In this document: positions 1 through 8,573 of the stretch, one piece after another
Position numbering within the stretch: position 1 is the first letter of the stretch
Layout: every line of letters starts with the position of its first letter
Source: Acidovorax sp. MR-S7
Lineage (GTDB): Bacteria > Pseudomonadota > Gammaproteobacteria > Burkholderiales > Burkholderiaceae_C
DNA: 64,000 nucleotides
NCBI RefSeq assembly: GCF_000400995.2
Contig: NZ_DF238950.1
Span: forward strand, 74,100-138,099
Direction: 5' to 3'
Notes under the pieces: generated by a model
The model's database searches: none
What the model saw: only the letters and a program-made list of their open reading frames with translations
What the model was told of the DNA's origin: nothing
Translations under genes and position numbers: made by a program

Positions 1-628
1 CGCGCGCGTTCAGGCCCAGCGCCAGGCCGTCGCACAGGCCCGTGGCGATCGCCAGCACGTTCTTCACCGCCCCTCCCACTTCCACGCCCACCACGTCGTC
101 GTTGGCGTAGACGCGCAGCGCCGGGCTGTGGAACGCGGCGACCAGCGTCTCCCGCACGGCCGGCTGGGCGCTGGCGGCCACCAGTGCGGTGGGACGGGAT
201 TGCGCCACTTCCAGCGCGAAGCTGGGCCCGCTGAGGACGCCGCTGGGCAGCAGGGGCGCGACCTCGGCGCAGACTTCGTGGCCCATGCGCCCGGTGCCGG
301 ATTCAAAGCCCTTGCACAGCCAGGCCACAGGCACGCGCACGTCTTTCAGCAGCGTGAGCATGGGCCGCAGCGCGGCCATGGGGGTGGCGACGATAACCAG
401 GTCGGCCGCGCGCGCCAGCGCCACCACGTCGCCTTGCGCGCTCAGGGAGAGCGCGGGCGGAAATACCTGGCCCGCCAGGTAGCGGGCATTCTCCCGCGCG
501 GCCTGCATGGCCGCGGCCTGCGCGGGGTCGCGCGCCCACAGGGTCACGGCATGGCCCGCGGGGTGGGCCGCCGCGCTCATGGCCATGGCGGTGCCCCAAG
601 CCCCTGCGCCGAGAACTACTATTTTCAT
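1..628 (-). CDS. gpsA: Glycerol-3-phosphate dehydrogenase, partial (C-terminus outside window)
   Basis: NAD(P)H-dependent enzyme of the cytoplasm that reduces dihydroxyacetone phosphate to sn-glycerol 3-phosphate for phospholipid synthesis. The ATG at 626-628 opens [14 protein letters not shown], the Rossmann GxGxxG nucleotide loop. Further in, the frame reads [11 protein letters not shown], the conserved substrate-side motif of GpsA. The frame stays open for 209 codons to the window edge, so about a third of a roughly 330-residue enzyme is missing. It lies downstream of secB on the same strand, a common proteobacterial order. The start codon sits on the edge of a dispersed repeat copy (621-671). 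Confidence 0.93.
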   Translation of the reverse strand, partial: MKIVVLGAGAWGTAMAMSAAAHPAGHAVTLWARDPAQAAAMQAARENARYLAGQVFPPALSLSAQGDVVALARAADLVIVATPMAALRPMLTLLKDVRVPVAWLCKGFESGTGRMGHEVCAEVAPLLPSGVLSGPSFALEVAQSRPTALVAASAQPAVRETLVAAFHSPALRVYANDDVVGVEVGGAVKNVLAIATGLCDGLALGLNAR

Positions 629-671
629 AGCTGCTCGCGCTTGCCTGGCAAGCGCTAGAGGCCAAAAAGGC
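621..671 (+). repeat. Dispersed palindromic repeat, copy 1 (secB-gpsA gap)
   Basis: Copy of a roughly 45-bp family with the core AGCTGCTCGCGCTTG, a short loop, then CAAGCGCTAGAGGCC and a homopolymer tail. The arms GCGCTTG and CAAGCGC are inverted around CCTGG. Nine further copies lie in the window. This one fills the gap between secB and gpsA, and its left edge contains the gpsA start codon. Confidence 0.85.
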
Positions 672-683
672 TATGAGCCTCGC

Positions 684-1139
684 TTATTGCGCCGTGGCGT
701 TGATGGCCTCGGCTGCGGCGGCCTGCTGCTGCTCGTACATGGCCTGGAAGTTGATTTCGGCCAGGTGCACGGGCGGGAAGCCTGCGCGCGTGATGGTGTC
801 GGCCACGTTGCCGCGCAGGTAGGGATAGACGATCTGCGGGCAGGCCACGCCGATCACGGCGCCCATCTGCTCCTCGGGGATGTTGCGGATCTCGAAGATG
901 CCGGCCTGCTTGGCCTCGACCAGGAACACGGTCTTGTCCTGGATCTTGGTCTGCACGGTGGCCGTCACCGCCACTTCGAAGATGCCCTCGGCCACCGGCG
1001 TGGCTTCCACGCCCAGCTGGATGTCCACGCTCGGCTGCTCCTGCTCCAGCAGGATGGCGGGCGAGTTGGGCTGCTCCAGCGACAGGTCCTTCAGGTACAC
1101 GCGCTGGATCTGGAACACGGGGTTTTCTTGGTCGGCCAT
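684..1139 (-). CDS. secB: Protein-export chaperone SecB
   Basis: Tetrameric cytoplasmic chaperone that keeps preproteins unfolded and delivers them to SecA for Sec-dependent export. The 151-residue product opens [20 protein letters not shown] and carries the typical SecB stretch with SFEAP-like [13 protein letters not shown], and near its end [18 protein letters not shown], which matches the family's C-terminal FPPxxLxxxxFxxxY pattern. Length is normal for the family. Upstream on the same strand are grxC and a rhodanese gene, giving a rhodanese-grxC-secB-gpsA series that is common in beta- and gammaproteobacteria. Confidence 0.97.
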   Translation of the reverse strand: MADQENPVFQIQRVYLKDLSLEQPNSPAILLEQEQPSVDIQLGVEATPVAEGIFEVAVTATVQTKIQDKTVFLVEAKQAGIFEIRNIPEEQMGAVIGVACPQIVYPYLRGNVADTITRAGFPPVHLAEINFQAMYEQQQAAAAEAINATAQ

Positions 1140-1246
1140 GGTGTCAATCTTTCAAGGCAAAAACGAAGCGACAAAACAAAGCCCGCCCGGGAATCGCTCC
1201 CGCAGCGGGCACTTGGGGGTGCATTATGCAGCGCCGGGCGGGGGCG

Positions 1247-1504
1247 TCAGCCCGCCAGCAGCGGCGCCAGGCCGCCACGCCCGTCCAGGGCCACGAGGTC
1301 GTCGTGCCCGCCCACGTGGGTGTCGCCGATGAAGATCTGCGGCACCGTGCGCCGGCCGGTGATGTCCATCATGTGCTGGCGGGCGGCGGGGTCGGTGTCC
1401 ACGCGGATCTCCTCGATCTGCTCCACCCCCTTGAGCTTGAGCAACTGCTTGGCGCGGATGCAGTAGGGGCAGACGGCGGTGGTGTACATCTTCACGGCTT
1501 GCAT
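1247..1504 (-). CDS. grxC: Glutaredoxin 3
   Basis: Small glutathione-dependent disulfide oxidoreductase of the cytoplasm. The 85-residue product has the dithiol active site CPYC at residues 12-15 (after MQAVKMYTTAV), the cis-proline TVPQIFIG motif that shapes the glutathione site, and the GGHDDL motif that binds the glutathione tail. Length and motif spacing are normal for GrxC. It lies between a rhodanese gene (upstream) and secB (downstream) on the same strand, as in many proteobacteria. The gap to secB is about 107 bp. Confidence 0.96.
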   Translation of the reverse strand: MQAVKMYTTAVCPYCIRAKQLLKLKGVEQIEEIRVDTDPAARQHMMDITGRRTVPQIFIGDTHVGGHDDLVALDGRGGLAPLLAG

Positions 1505-1555
1505 GGGGCGGGCCTTTCGCGTTGTTTCTGGAAGATTCCGGCAGATGGGGGCGGA

Positions 1556-1963
1556 TCAGGCCTTTTCAACCGGCATGCTGGCGGCCTTCCACGCGGCGAG
1601 CCCCCCGGCGAGCGCCTGGGCCTTGTCGTAGCCCAGGCCCTTGGCGATGCCCACGGCACGCTGCGCGCGCGCGCCCTTGGCGCACACCAGGATCACCGGC
1701 ACGGCCTTGTTCTTGGCGACCTGCGGCAGGCGCTCCTGCAGCTGGCCCAGCGGCACGTTCTTGGCGCCGCCCACGTGGCCCGCCGCGAACTCCTCGGGCT
1801 CGCACACGTCGATGACCACGGCCTTCTCGCGGTTGATGAGCTGCACGGCCTGGGCCGCGCTCACGCCGCCCATGCCGGCGCCCTTGAGCAGGGGCACCAG
1901 CAGCATGGCGCCGGAGGCCAGTGCCAGGAAGATCAGATACCAGTTGTCGAGAATGAAATTCAC
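1556..1963 (-). CDS. Membrane-anchored rhodanese-like protein (YibN type)
   Basis: Single rhodanese domain behind one N-terminal membrane helix (about residues 8-26, WYLIFLALASGAMLLVPLL). The active-site loop is CAKGAR with Cys94, so the catalytic cysteine and loop arginine are present. The family transfers sulfane sulfur or acts in thiol redox control; the substrate here cannot be read from sequence. Length is 135 residues. It is the first gene of the run leading into grxC, secB and gpsA, and it diverges from gpmA across 78 bp, which must hold both promoters. Confidence 0.9.
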   Translation of the reverse strand: MNFILDNWYLIFLALASGAMLLVPLLKGAGMGGVSAAQAVQLINREKAVVIDVCEPEEFAAGHVGGAKNVPLGQLQERLPQVAKNKAVPVILVCAKGARAQRAVGIAKGLGYDKAQALAGGLAAWKAASMPVEKA

Positions 1964-2041
1964 AGCGAGGGGCCTTCAGCGGAAATGCAAACCTGCAATT
2001 CTAGAATGTCGGGTTTTTGACCTGACTGCTCTAGGGCCACC

Positions 2042-2785
2042 ATGCACAAACTCGTTCTGATCCGCCACGGCGAATCCACCTGGAACCTCGAGAACCGCTT
2101 CACCGGCTGGACCGACGTGGACCTGACCCCCACCGGCATCGAACAGGCCAAGAACGCCGGCCGCCTGCTCAAGGCCGAGGGCTATGAGTTCGACCTGGCG
2201 TTCACCAGCGTGCTCAAGCGCGCCACGCGCACGCTGTGGCACTGCCTGGACGAGATGGACCGCACCTGGCTGCCCGTGGAGCACAGCTGGCGCCTGAACG
2301 AGCGCCACTACGGCGCGCTGCAGGGCCTGAACAAGGCCGACATGGCCAAGCAGTACGGCGACGCGCAGGTGCTGGTCTGGCGCCGCAGCTACGACACGCC
2401 CCCGCCGGCGCTGGAAGCTGCCGACCCGCGCAGCGAGCGCGGCGACATCCGCTACGCGGGCCTGCCCGCCGACCAGGTTCCGCTGACCGAATGCCTCAAG
2501 GACACCGTGGCGCGCGTGCTGCCCTACTGGAACGAGGCCATCGCCCCGGCCATCCGCTCCGGCAAGCGCGTGGTGATCGCGGCGCACGGCAACTCCATCC
2601 GCGCGCTGGTCAAGTACCTGGACGGCATCTCCGACCAGGACATCGTCGGCCTGAACATCCCCAACGGCATCCCCCTGGTGTACGAGCTGGACGCCGACCT
2701 CAAGCCCTTGCGCCACTACTACCTGGGCGACGCCGAGGCCGCAGCCAAGGCCGCGGCGGCCGTGGCCTCGCAAGGCAAGGCCTGA
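2042..2785 (+). CDS. gpmA: 2,3-bisphosphoglycerate-dependent phosphoglycerate mutase
   Basis: Glycolytic and gluconeogenic enzyme that interconverts 3- and 2-phosphoglycerate through a phosphohistidine. The 247-residue product has the [10 protein letters not shown] signature with the phosphorylated histidine at position 9, the RHYGALQG loop (within [17 protein letters not shown]), and the second histidine in [10 protein letters not shown]. Length matches the dPGM family (about 247-250). It is divergent from the rhodanese gene and followed after 64 bp by ctpA on the same strand. Confidence 0.97.
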   Translation: MHKLVLIRHGESTWNLENRFTGWTDVDLTPTGIEQAKNAGRLLKAEGYEFDLAFTSVLKRATRTLWHCLDEMDRTWLPVEHSWRLNERHYGALQGLNKADMAKQYGDAQVLVWRRSYDTPPPALEAADPRSERGDIRYAGLPADQVPLTECLKDTVARVLPYWNEAIAPAIRSGKRVVIAAHGNSIRALVKYLDGISDQDIVGLNIPNGIPLVYELDADLKPLRHYYLGDAEAAAKAAAAVASQGKA

Positions 2786-2849
2786 GCCTGGGGAACCGCC
2801 CCGGGCCGGCGCCCTCCAAGGTGTATATTGAAGCGACAAAGGTGTTTCC

Positions 2850-4286
2850 ATGGGCCACAAACTGAAAATTGCGGGTTGGGTGTCGGCCGGCGCCCTGGCC
2901 GGGGCGCTGACCACGGTATCGCTGCAGACCGTGGCGCGCGGCGCGATGACGCCGCTGCCGCTGGAGGAGATCCAGCAGCTGTCGGCCGTCTTCGGGCTGG
3001 TCAAGACGGATTACGTGGAACCCGTGGACGACAAGAAGCTCATCACCGACGCCATCTCGGGCATGGTGGCCAGCCTCGATCCGCATTCCCAGTATTTCGA
3101 CAAGAAGTCGTTCAAGGAATTCCGCGAGGGCACCACGGGCCGCTTCGTCGGGGTGGGCATCGAGATCACGCAGGAGGACGGCCTCGTCAAGGTCGTCTCG
3201 CCCATCGAAGGCTCGCCCGCCGACCGCGCAGGCCTGAAGACGGGCGACCTCATCACCAAGATCGACGACACGGCCGTCAAAGGCCTGTCGCTCAACGACG
3301 CCGTCAAGAAGATGCGCGGCGAGCCGAACACGCAGGTCACCCTGACCATCTTCCGCAAGGACGAAAGCCGCAGCTTCCCCGTGACCATCACGCGCGAGGA
3401 GATCAAGACCCAGTCCGTCAAGGGCAAGGTGGTCGAGCCCGGCTACGCCTGGATCCGCCTGTCGCAGTTCCAGGAGCGCACGGTGGACGACTTCGTGCGC
3501 AAGGTCGAGGAGGTCTACAAGCAGGAGCCTCGCCTCAAGGGCCTGGTGCTGGACCTGCGCAACGACCCGGGCGGCCTGCTGGACGCCGCCGTGGCCGTGT
3601 CCGCCGCCTTCCTGCCCGAGAACGTGACCGTGGTTTCCACCAACGGCCAGCTGGCCGAGAGCAAGGCCACCTTCAAGGCCGCGCCCGAGTTCTACCAGCG
3701 CCGCGGCAGCGGCGACCCGCTCAAGCGCCTGCCGGCCGGCATCAAGACCGTGCCCCTGGTGGTGCTGGTCAACGAGGGCTCCGCATCGGCCAGCGAGATC
3801 GTGGCCGGCGCGCTGCAGGACCACAAGCGCGCCACTATCATGGGCAGCCAGACCTTCGGTAAGGGCTCGGTGCAGACCGTGCGGCCGCTGGGCCCGGACA
3901 CGGGCATCAAGCTCACCACGGCGCGCTACTACACCCCCAGCGGCAAGTCCATCCAGGCCAAGGGCATCGTGCCCGACGTCATGATCGACGAGACCGCCGA
4001 GGGCGACCTCTTCGCCTCGCTGCGCATGCGCGAGGCCGACCTGGAGAAGCACCTGACCAGCGGCCAGGGCGACGAGGTCAAGGACGCAGCGCGCGAGAAG
4101 GCCCGCGAGGAAGCCCGCAAGCGCCTCGAAGAAGAAGCCAAGAAGCCCAGCGCCGACCGCAAGCTGCCCGAGTTCGGCAGCGACAAGGACTTCCAGCTCG
4201 CCCAGGCGCTGCAGCAGCTCAAGGGCCAGCCGGTGCTGGTCAGCAAGACGCTGACCGAGCGCAAGGAAGAGAAGAAGGACGACTGA
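2850..4286 (+). CDS. ctpA: S41 family carboxy-terminal processing peptidase
   Basis: Periplasmic serine protease that trims or degrades envelope proteins from the C-terminus. The 478-residue product has an N-terminal signal or anchor helix (about residues 8-28), a PDZ domain (around 95-170, with VGVGIEITQEDG), and the S41 catalytic core. The serine motif GSASASEI begins near residue 311 and the lysine lies in FGKGSVQT (Lys338), so the Ser-Lys dyad is intact. The C-terminal 80 residues are highly charged and probably helical. The ATG follows GGTGTTTCC without a strong Shine-Dalgarno. A terminator follows at 4309-4340. Confidence 0.95.
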   Translation: MGHKLKIAGWVSAGALAGALTTVSLQTVARGAMTPLPLEEIQQLSAVFGLVKTDYVEPVDDKKLITDAISGMVASLDPHSQYFDKKSFKEFREGTTGRFVGVGIEITQEDGLVKVVSPIEGSPADRAGLKTGDLITKIDDTAVKGLSLNDAVKKMRGEPNTQVTLTIFRKDESRSFPVTITREEIKTQSVKGKVVEPGYAWIRLSQFQERTVDDFVRKVEEVYKQEPRLKGLVLDLRNDPGGLLDAAVAVSAAFLPENVTVVSTNGQLAESKATFKAAPEFYQRRGSGDPLKRLPAGIKTVPLVVLVNEGSASASEIVAGALQDHKRATIMGSQTFGKGSVQTVRPLGPDTGIKLTTARYYTPSGKSIQAKGIVPDVMIDETAEGDLFASLRMREADLEKHLTSGQGDEVKDAAREKAREEARKRLEEEAKKPSADRKLPEFGSDKDFQLAQALQQLKGQPVLVSKTLTERKEEKKDD

Positions 4287-4308
4287 GCGCGCCGCCGCGC
4301 TCGGTCCC

Positions 4309-4340
4309 AGGCCGGCCCTCCCCCGAGGCCCGGCCTTTTT
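4309..4340 (+). terminator. Rho-independent terminator after ctpA
   Basis: AGGCCGG (4309-4315) pairs with CCGGCCT (4330-4336) around a 14-nt loop and runs into a T tract at 4336-4340. It lies directly between ctpA and the following start codon. Confidence 0.8.
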
Positions 4341-4341
4341 C

Positions 4342-5100
4342 ATGGCCCCTATGAACGACGACCAACTGCTGCGCTATTCGCGCCACATCCTGCTCGACGA
4401 GATCGGCATCGAAGGCCAGGAGCGCATCCTGGCCGCGCACGTGCTGATCGTGGGCGCGGGCGGCCTGGGCTCGCCTGCGGCGCTGTTCCTCGGCTCGGCC
4501 GGCGTGGGCACGCTCACGCTGGTGGACGATGACGTGGTGGACCTCACCAACCTGCAGCGCCAGATCGCCCACACCACGGACCGCGTGGGCAGCGCCAAGG
4601 TCGAATCGGCCGCCCAGGCGGTGCGCGCCATCAACCCGCACGTGCAGCTCCACACCGTGCGCGAACGCGTGGGCCCGGCGGCGCTGGAGCGCCTGGTGGC
4701 CGCGGCCGACGTGGTGCTCGACTGCACGGACAACTACGCCACGCGCCAGGCCATCAACGCGGCCTGCGTGCACGCCGGCAAGCCCCTGGTGGCAGGCGCT
4801 GCCATCCGCTTCGACGGACAGGTCTCGGTGTACGACCCGCGCCGGGGCGGCACGCCCTGCTACGCCTGCCTGTTTCCTCCGGATGCCGCCTTCGAGGAAG
4901 TGCAATGCTCCACCATGGGGGTATTCGCGCCCATGGTGGGCATCATCGGGACCATGCAGGCCGCTGAAGCGCTCAAGCTCATCGCGCAGGTGGGCACGCC
5001 GCTGGCTGGCCGTCTGCTGATGGTCGACGGGCGGGACATGCGGTGGACCGAAATGCGCACGCAGCGCGACCCCCACTGCGCCGTCTGCGGCACCCGGTAG
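4342..5100 (+). CDS. moeB: HesA/MoeB/ThiF family adenylyltransferase
   Basis: E1-like enzyme that adenylates the C-terminal glycine of a small sulfur-carrier protein (MoaD or ThiS) for molybdopterin or thiamine synthesis. It has the ATP loop GAGGLGSPAALFLGSAGVG (about 35-53), LTNLQRQ, the DNYATRQ adenylation motif, and two zinc CxxC pairs, CYAC and CAVC. A candidate active-site cysteine lies in VQCSTMGV. Two starts are possible: ATG at 4342 (MAPMNDD) or ATG at 4351 (MNDDQLLRYSRH). The second fits relatives better. Without MoaD or ThiS alongside, MoeB and ThiF roles cannot be separated. Length is about 250 residues, normal for MoeB. Confidence 0.9.
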   Translation: MAPMNDDQLLRYSRHILLDEIGIEGQERILAAHVLIVGAGGLGSPAALFLGSAGVGTLTLVDDDVVDLTNLQRQIAHTTDRVGSAKVESAAQAVRAINPHVQLHTVRERVGPAALERLVAAADVVLDCTDNYATRQAINAACVHAGKPLVAGAAIRFDGQVSVYDPRRGGTPCYACLFPPDAAFEEVQCSTMGVFAPMVGIIGTMQAAEALKLIAQVGTPLAGRLLMVDGRDMRWTEMRTQRDPHCAVCGTR

Positions 5101-5202
5101 GAATACTCCTACGCAGGCAGCCCGAAGCTGCTGGCAGAATCGCGCCACCCTCGCCCCTACAGTCAGGTCGAGGCCGCCTTCCCGACGGGGGCCCGAACAG
5201 GA

Positions 5203-5610
5203 ATGCCCGTGAAATTGCGCACATACATCGTCGAAGACAACGCCACCATTCGCGAAAACCTGATCGGGACCCTGGAAGAACTGGCCGCAGTGGAAACCAT
5301 TGGCGTCGCGGAAACCGAGTCCGAAGGCAAGGAGTGGCTGGCCAGCCATGGGTCGCAGTGGGACCTGGCGATCGTGGACCTCTTCCTGCGCGAAGGCAGC
5401 GGCCTGGGCGTGCTGGCAGCATGCCGCGACCGCTTGGCCGACCAGAAGATGGTAGTGCTCAGCAACTACGCGACGCCCGACGTGCGCATGCGCTGCGCGC
5501 AGCTGGGCGTGGACGCCGTGTTCGACAAATCCAATGAGATCGATGCGCTGGTGGACTACTGCATCGCGCACGGGGCCCGGCGCGCGGTGGCCAAGCCGGT
5601 GGCAGGGTAA
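5203..5610 (+). CDS. Stand-alone receiver-domain response regulator
   Basis: A CheY-like receiver domain with no output domain (135 residues). The acid pocket is Glu11-Asp12, the phosphoacceptor is Asp59 in AIVDLFL, the switch residue is Ser87 and the lysine is Lys109 (FDKS), so it should be phosphorylatable. The start is ambiguous: ATG at 5203 is only a base or two after AGGA, whereas GTG at 5209 has six-base spacing from it and would give MKLRTYIVEDN. It lies tail to tail with a NarL-type regulator and near a HisKA_3 kinase, so it could serve as an extra phosphate acceptor for that kinase; this is inference. Confidence 0.88.
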   Translation: MPVKLRTYIVEDNATIRENLIGTLEELAAVETIGVAETESEGKEWLASHGSQWDLAIVDLFLREGSGLGVLAACRDRLADQKMVVLSNYATPDVRMRCAQLGVDAVFDKSNEIDALVDYCIAHGARRAVAKPVAG

Positions 5611-5619
5611 GGCCCCGCC

Positions 5620-5654
5620 GGGCCATCCATTGCGGATGGCCCGTTGCTGCTTTT
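5620..5654 (+). terminator. Stem-loop between convergent response regulator genes
   Basis: Nine-base arms GGGCCATCC (5620-5628) and GGATGGCCC (5634-5642) around ATTGC, followed by a TTTT run about ten bases later. The perfect stem and position between convergent genes support a terminator, though the T tract is displaced. Confidence 0.6.
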
Positions 5655-6286
5655 CAATCGATGAGCTTGTTCTTGAGCGCGTAGTACGTGAGGTCGCTGT
5701 TGGAGGACAGGCCCATCTTCTCCATCAGGCGCGTGCGGTAGGTGCTCACGGTCTTCACGGACAGCGACAGCGACTTGGCGATCTCGCCCGCCGTCTCGCC
5801 CTTGGCGAGCTTGAGGAACACCTGGAATTCCCGCTCCGACAGCTGTTCGTGCGGCGGAGCATCGTCCTTGCGGTTGAGCTGCTGCGCCAGCAGGTCGGCC
5901 ACCGCCGGCGTGAGGTAGCGCCGGCCCAGGGAGATGGTGCGGATGGCCTCCACGATCTCCTTGGGCTCGCATTCCTTGTTGAGGTAGCCGCTCGCGCCCT
6001 GGCGGATCAGGTTGATGGCGTAGTGCTCCTCGGGATAGCCGCTCAGGATGAGGATGCCCATGTCGGGCGCCTTGGCCCGCAGCATGGCCAGCGCATCCAG
6101 CCCGCTCTGGCCGGGCATGGACAGGTCCATCACCAGCACGTCGATCTCGTTCATGCGCACGAGGTCGATGGCTTCCCTGCCGTTGGCGGCTTCGCCGACC
6201 ACCCGCAGGTCCACATGCTCGGAGAGAAACTGCTTGAGCCCGGAGCGGACTATCGCATGGTCATCCACAATGCCGATCTTGATCAT
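5654..6286 (-). CDS. NarL/FixJ-type LuxR-family response regulator
   Basis: DNA-binding response regulator of 210 residues. The receiver has Asp8-Asp9, phosphoacceptor Asp54 (VMDLSMPG) and Lys near 104 (LNKE). A LuxR-type helix-turn-helix occupies about residues 145-205, with LSEREFQVFLKLAKGETAGE and the recognition helix SVKTVSTYRTRLMEKMG. It is divergent from the CHASE3 histidine kinase at 6437 across 150 bp, and that HisKA_3 kinase class normally partners with NarL-type regulators, so the two very likely form a two-component pair. Target genes are unknown; the stress cluster starting at 7925 is a candidate by position only. Confidence 0.94.
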   Translation of the reverse strand: MIKIGIVDDHAIVRSGLKQFLSEHVDLRVVGEAANGREAIDLVRMNEIDVLVMDLSMPGQSGLDALAMLRAKAPDMGILILSGYPEEHYAINLIRQGASGYLNKECEPKEIVEAIRTISLGRRYLTPAVADLLAQQLNRKDDAPPHEQLSEREFQVFLKLAKGETAGEIAKSLSLSVKTVSTYRTRLMEKMGLSSNSDLTYYALKNKLID

Positions 6287-6436
6287 TGAGCCTTCTTTCG
6301 CAAGGGGGTGCTTCGCGCGCCCGTGTGAGATATGGTTTCGACCCGCTCATCCAGCGCGCATTGCCGCTAGCATGGAGCTGTAGGCAGAAAACATGCATTA
6401 TGCAGTTCGCCCGCAGGTTCCTGAAAGAAGCCACCC

Positions 6437-7774
6437 ATGAACTGGTCCCAGGTCCGCAAGATGGCCATCAGCCTGCCGCTGGCGCTGCTGGCGGTGTGTG
6501 TGCTCGTCGGCATCAACGAGACGGGCTACCTGCGCTCGCACGAGGCGGTGGGCGCGCTGGCGCGCTCGCACGACACGCGCGCCGCACTCGACCGCGTGAT
6601 GCAGGACATGCTGGACGCGGAAACCGGCCTGCGCGGCTACCTGCTCACGGGCGATGAAAGCTATCTGCAGCCCTACGAGAAATCGGTGTCCACGCTCCAG
6701 CGCAATCTCGACGCGCTGGGCCAGACCTTCCACCAGTCGCCCGAGGACGAGGCCGATTTCTCGCAGCTGTCACAGCAGATCGCGCGCAAGATGTCCGAGC
6801 TGGACCTGAGCCTGGGCCTGCGCCGCCAGAACAACGACGACGCCTGGAAATTCGTGCTGTCCACCGATGTGGGCAAGAAGGACATGGATGACATCCGCGC
6901 GACCGCCGCGCGCCTGATCGCGCGCAGCGCGGATCAGACACAGCGCAGCACGCAGGAGATCCTGCACTCGCTGATGCTCTCGCGCGTCGGCATCGCCACG
7001 GTGGCCATGATCGGCCTGCTGGCGTTCTACATGTACCTGCGCCAGAGCAGCGCCCTGCAGACGGCGCTCGAGCGCGAGCAGGAAGTGCTGGCGCGCGAGC
7101 GCGACCGCCTCGAACAACTGGTGCGCGACCGCACGGCCTCGCTGTCGGAGCTGGCCAACCATCTGCAGCAGGTGCGCGAGGAAGAGCGCGCCCACCTGGC
7201 GCGCGAACTGCACGACGAACTGGGCGCCCTGCTCACCGCGGCCAAGCTCGACGTGGCGCGGCTCAAGTCCAAGCTCGACCTGCAGGTGCCCGACACCGCG
7301 GAACGCCTGCAGCACCTCACCGAAACGCTCAACAGCGGCATCGCCCTCAAGCGCCGCATCATCGAGGACCTGCGCCCGTCCTCGCTGTCCAACCTGGGCC
7401 TCACCGCCTCGCTGGAAATCCTCACGCGCGACTTCGCCGAGCGCAGCGGCCTGCAGGTGCAGTCGTGCTTCGAGCCCGTGCGCCTGTCCGACGCCGCGCA
7501 GCTCACCGTCTACCGCCTGGTGCAGGAATCGCTCACCAACATCGGCAAATACGCCAACGCCCGCAAGGTGCTCGTGTCCGTCCACGACTACCCCAACCAT
7601 GTCTGCGTGCAGGTGCGCGATGACGGGGCCGGCTTCGACGTGGACAACGTCTCGCCCGACGCGCACGGCCTCTTCGGCATGCGCCACCGCGTGGAGGCCG
7701 CCGGCGGGCGGCTCACGGTCACCTCCACGCCGGGCGAAGGCACGCTGGTTAGCGCCGTGCTGCCCCATCCCTGA
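6437..7774 (+). CDS. CHASE3-domain sensor histidine kinase (HisKA_3 class)
   Basis: Inner-membrane kinase of 445 residues. One membrane helix lies at about 10-27 and a second at about 186-203. Between them is a CHASE3-type periplasmic sensor segment with the characteristic DAETGLRGYLLTGDESYL. A coiled coil follows, then the HisKA_3 box EEERAHLARELHDELGALL with phosphorylated His259, and a HATPase_c domain with QESLTNIGKYANA, DDGAGFD and HGLFGMRHR. All catalytic boxes look intact. Its cognate regulator is probably the divergent NarL-type gene. The ligand cannot be inferred. Confidence 0.93.
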   Translation: MNWSQVRKMAISLPLALLAVCVLVGINETGYLRSHEAVGALARSHDTRAALDRVMQDMLDAETGLRGYLLTGDESYLQPYEKSVSTLQRNLDALGQTFHQSPEDEADFSQLSQQIARKMSELDLSLGLRRQNNDDAWKFVLSTDVGKKDMDDIRATAARLIARSADQTQRSTQEILHSLMLSRVGIATVAMIGLLAFYMYLRQSSALQTALEREQEVLARERDRLEQLVRDRTASLSELANHLQQVREEERAHLARELHDELGALLTAAKLDVARLKSKLDLQVPDTAERLQHLTETLNSGIALKRRIIEDLRPSSLSNLGLTASLEILTRDFAERSGLQVQSCFEPVRLSDAAQLTVYRLVQESLTNIGKYANARKVLVSVHDYPNHVCVQVRDDGAGFDVDNVSPDAHGLFGMRHRVEAAGGRLTVTSTPGEGTLVSAVLPHP

Positions 7775-7924
7775 GCCGTTTGCCCGATCGGTAGCGTCCT
7801 ACACCGGTGCGCGCCAGCCACCGGCACTTCGCCCGCACACCCCGCCCTACAGTGCAGCCATGCACCCTCAACGGTGCTTCCCCCAACCGGGCCGCCCCGC
7901 CGGCCCACGCAAGGAGAGATGGCT

Positions 7925-8089
7925 ATGTTGCATTACGCAGTGGTATTTCTGGTCATTGCCCTGGTGGCCGCTTTGTTCGGTTTTGGCGGCATCGCCGCAG
8001 GCGCCGTGGGCATCGCCAAGATTCTGTTCTTCGTGTTCGTGATCATGGCCGTGGTCACCTTCGTACTGGGCCTCATCAAGCGGGGCTGA
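7925..8089 (+). CDS. DUF1328 small membrane protein
   Basis: Fifty-four-residue protein of the DUF1328 (YtjA) family, almost wholly two hydrophobic helices, opening [20 protein letters not shown] and ending LGLIKRG. Function is unknown; relatives are often in stress-induced loci. Start choice: an AAGGAG at 7911-7916 sits eight bases before the ATG at 7925, which also gives the family's usual N-terminus. The ATG at 7919 would leave only two bases and is less likely. It heads a run of four small genes on the plus strand after the histidine kinase. Confidence 0.9.
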   Translation: MLHYAVVFLVIALVAALFGFGGIAAGAVGIAKILFFVFVIMAVVTFVLGLIKRG

Positions 8090-8140
8090 TGCCAGCCGCC
8101 TCTGCGCCCTTCCGTTCCACCTCTGCCCTGAAAGGTCACC

Positions 8141-8533
8141 ATGAGCATCCAAAACGCCACCCAGAAAGCCGCCGATACCGCCCACCAGGTCGCCGACGAC
8201 GTGCTCTCCACCGCCAGCGACGCCGTGAAGTCCACGCGCAGTGCCGCCAACAACTCCCTCGACAAGGCCGAGCAGGGCGTGCGCCGCGTGCGCGAGGAAG
8301 TTGATCCCATGATCGACGATCTGGCCGCACGCGCCCAGGATCTGGCCAGCCGCAGCATTTCCTACTGCGCCGAAGCCAGCGAACGCGCACGGCGCCAGCT
8401 CAACCAGGCCGCCGACGTCACCACCCGCTACGTGGCCGACCAGCCGGGCAAGTCCCTGCTGCTCGCCGCCGCGGCCGGCGCTGCTCTCGCGGCCGCCATG
8501 ATGATGAGCCGCCGCCGCTCCGACAGGTACTGA
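8141..8533 (+). CDS. YqjD/ElaB-like membrane-anchored protein (DUF883 type)
   Basis: A 130-residue protein made of a long, charged, alanine-rich amphipathic helix (about 1-100) and one C-terminal membrane helix (KSLLLAAAAGAALAAAMMM) ending in RRRSDRY. This is the layout of the YqjD/ElaB group, inner-membrane proteins of stationary phase that associate with ribosomes in E. coli. The assignment rests on architecture and composition rather than a strict motif. It sits 51 bp after the DUF1328 gene and 40 bp before a ferritin-like gene. Confidence 0.75.
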   Translation: MSIQNATQKAADTAHQVADDVLSTASDAVKSTRSAANNSLDKAEQGVRRVREEVDPMIDDLAARAQDLASRSISYCAEASERARRQLNQAADVTTRYVADQPGKSLLLAAAAGAALAAAMMMSRRRSDRY

Positions 8534-8573
8534 GCCGGCCCGCCGCGCACTGATCCAGGTCCCCTACACCACG

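Noticed and set aside
2700-4343. 547-codon open frame on the minus strand opposite ctpA
   Set aside because: Its codons are the complement of the well-supported ctpA gene; high GC produces long stop-free antisense frames. The translated sequence is low complexity (Ala, Gly, Leu, Arg) with no domain.
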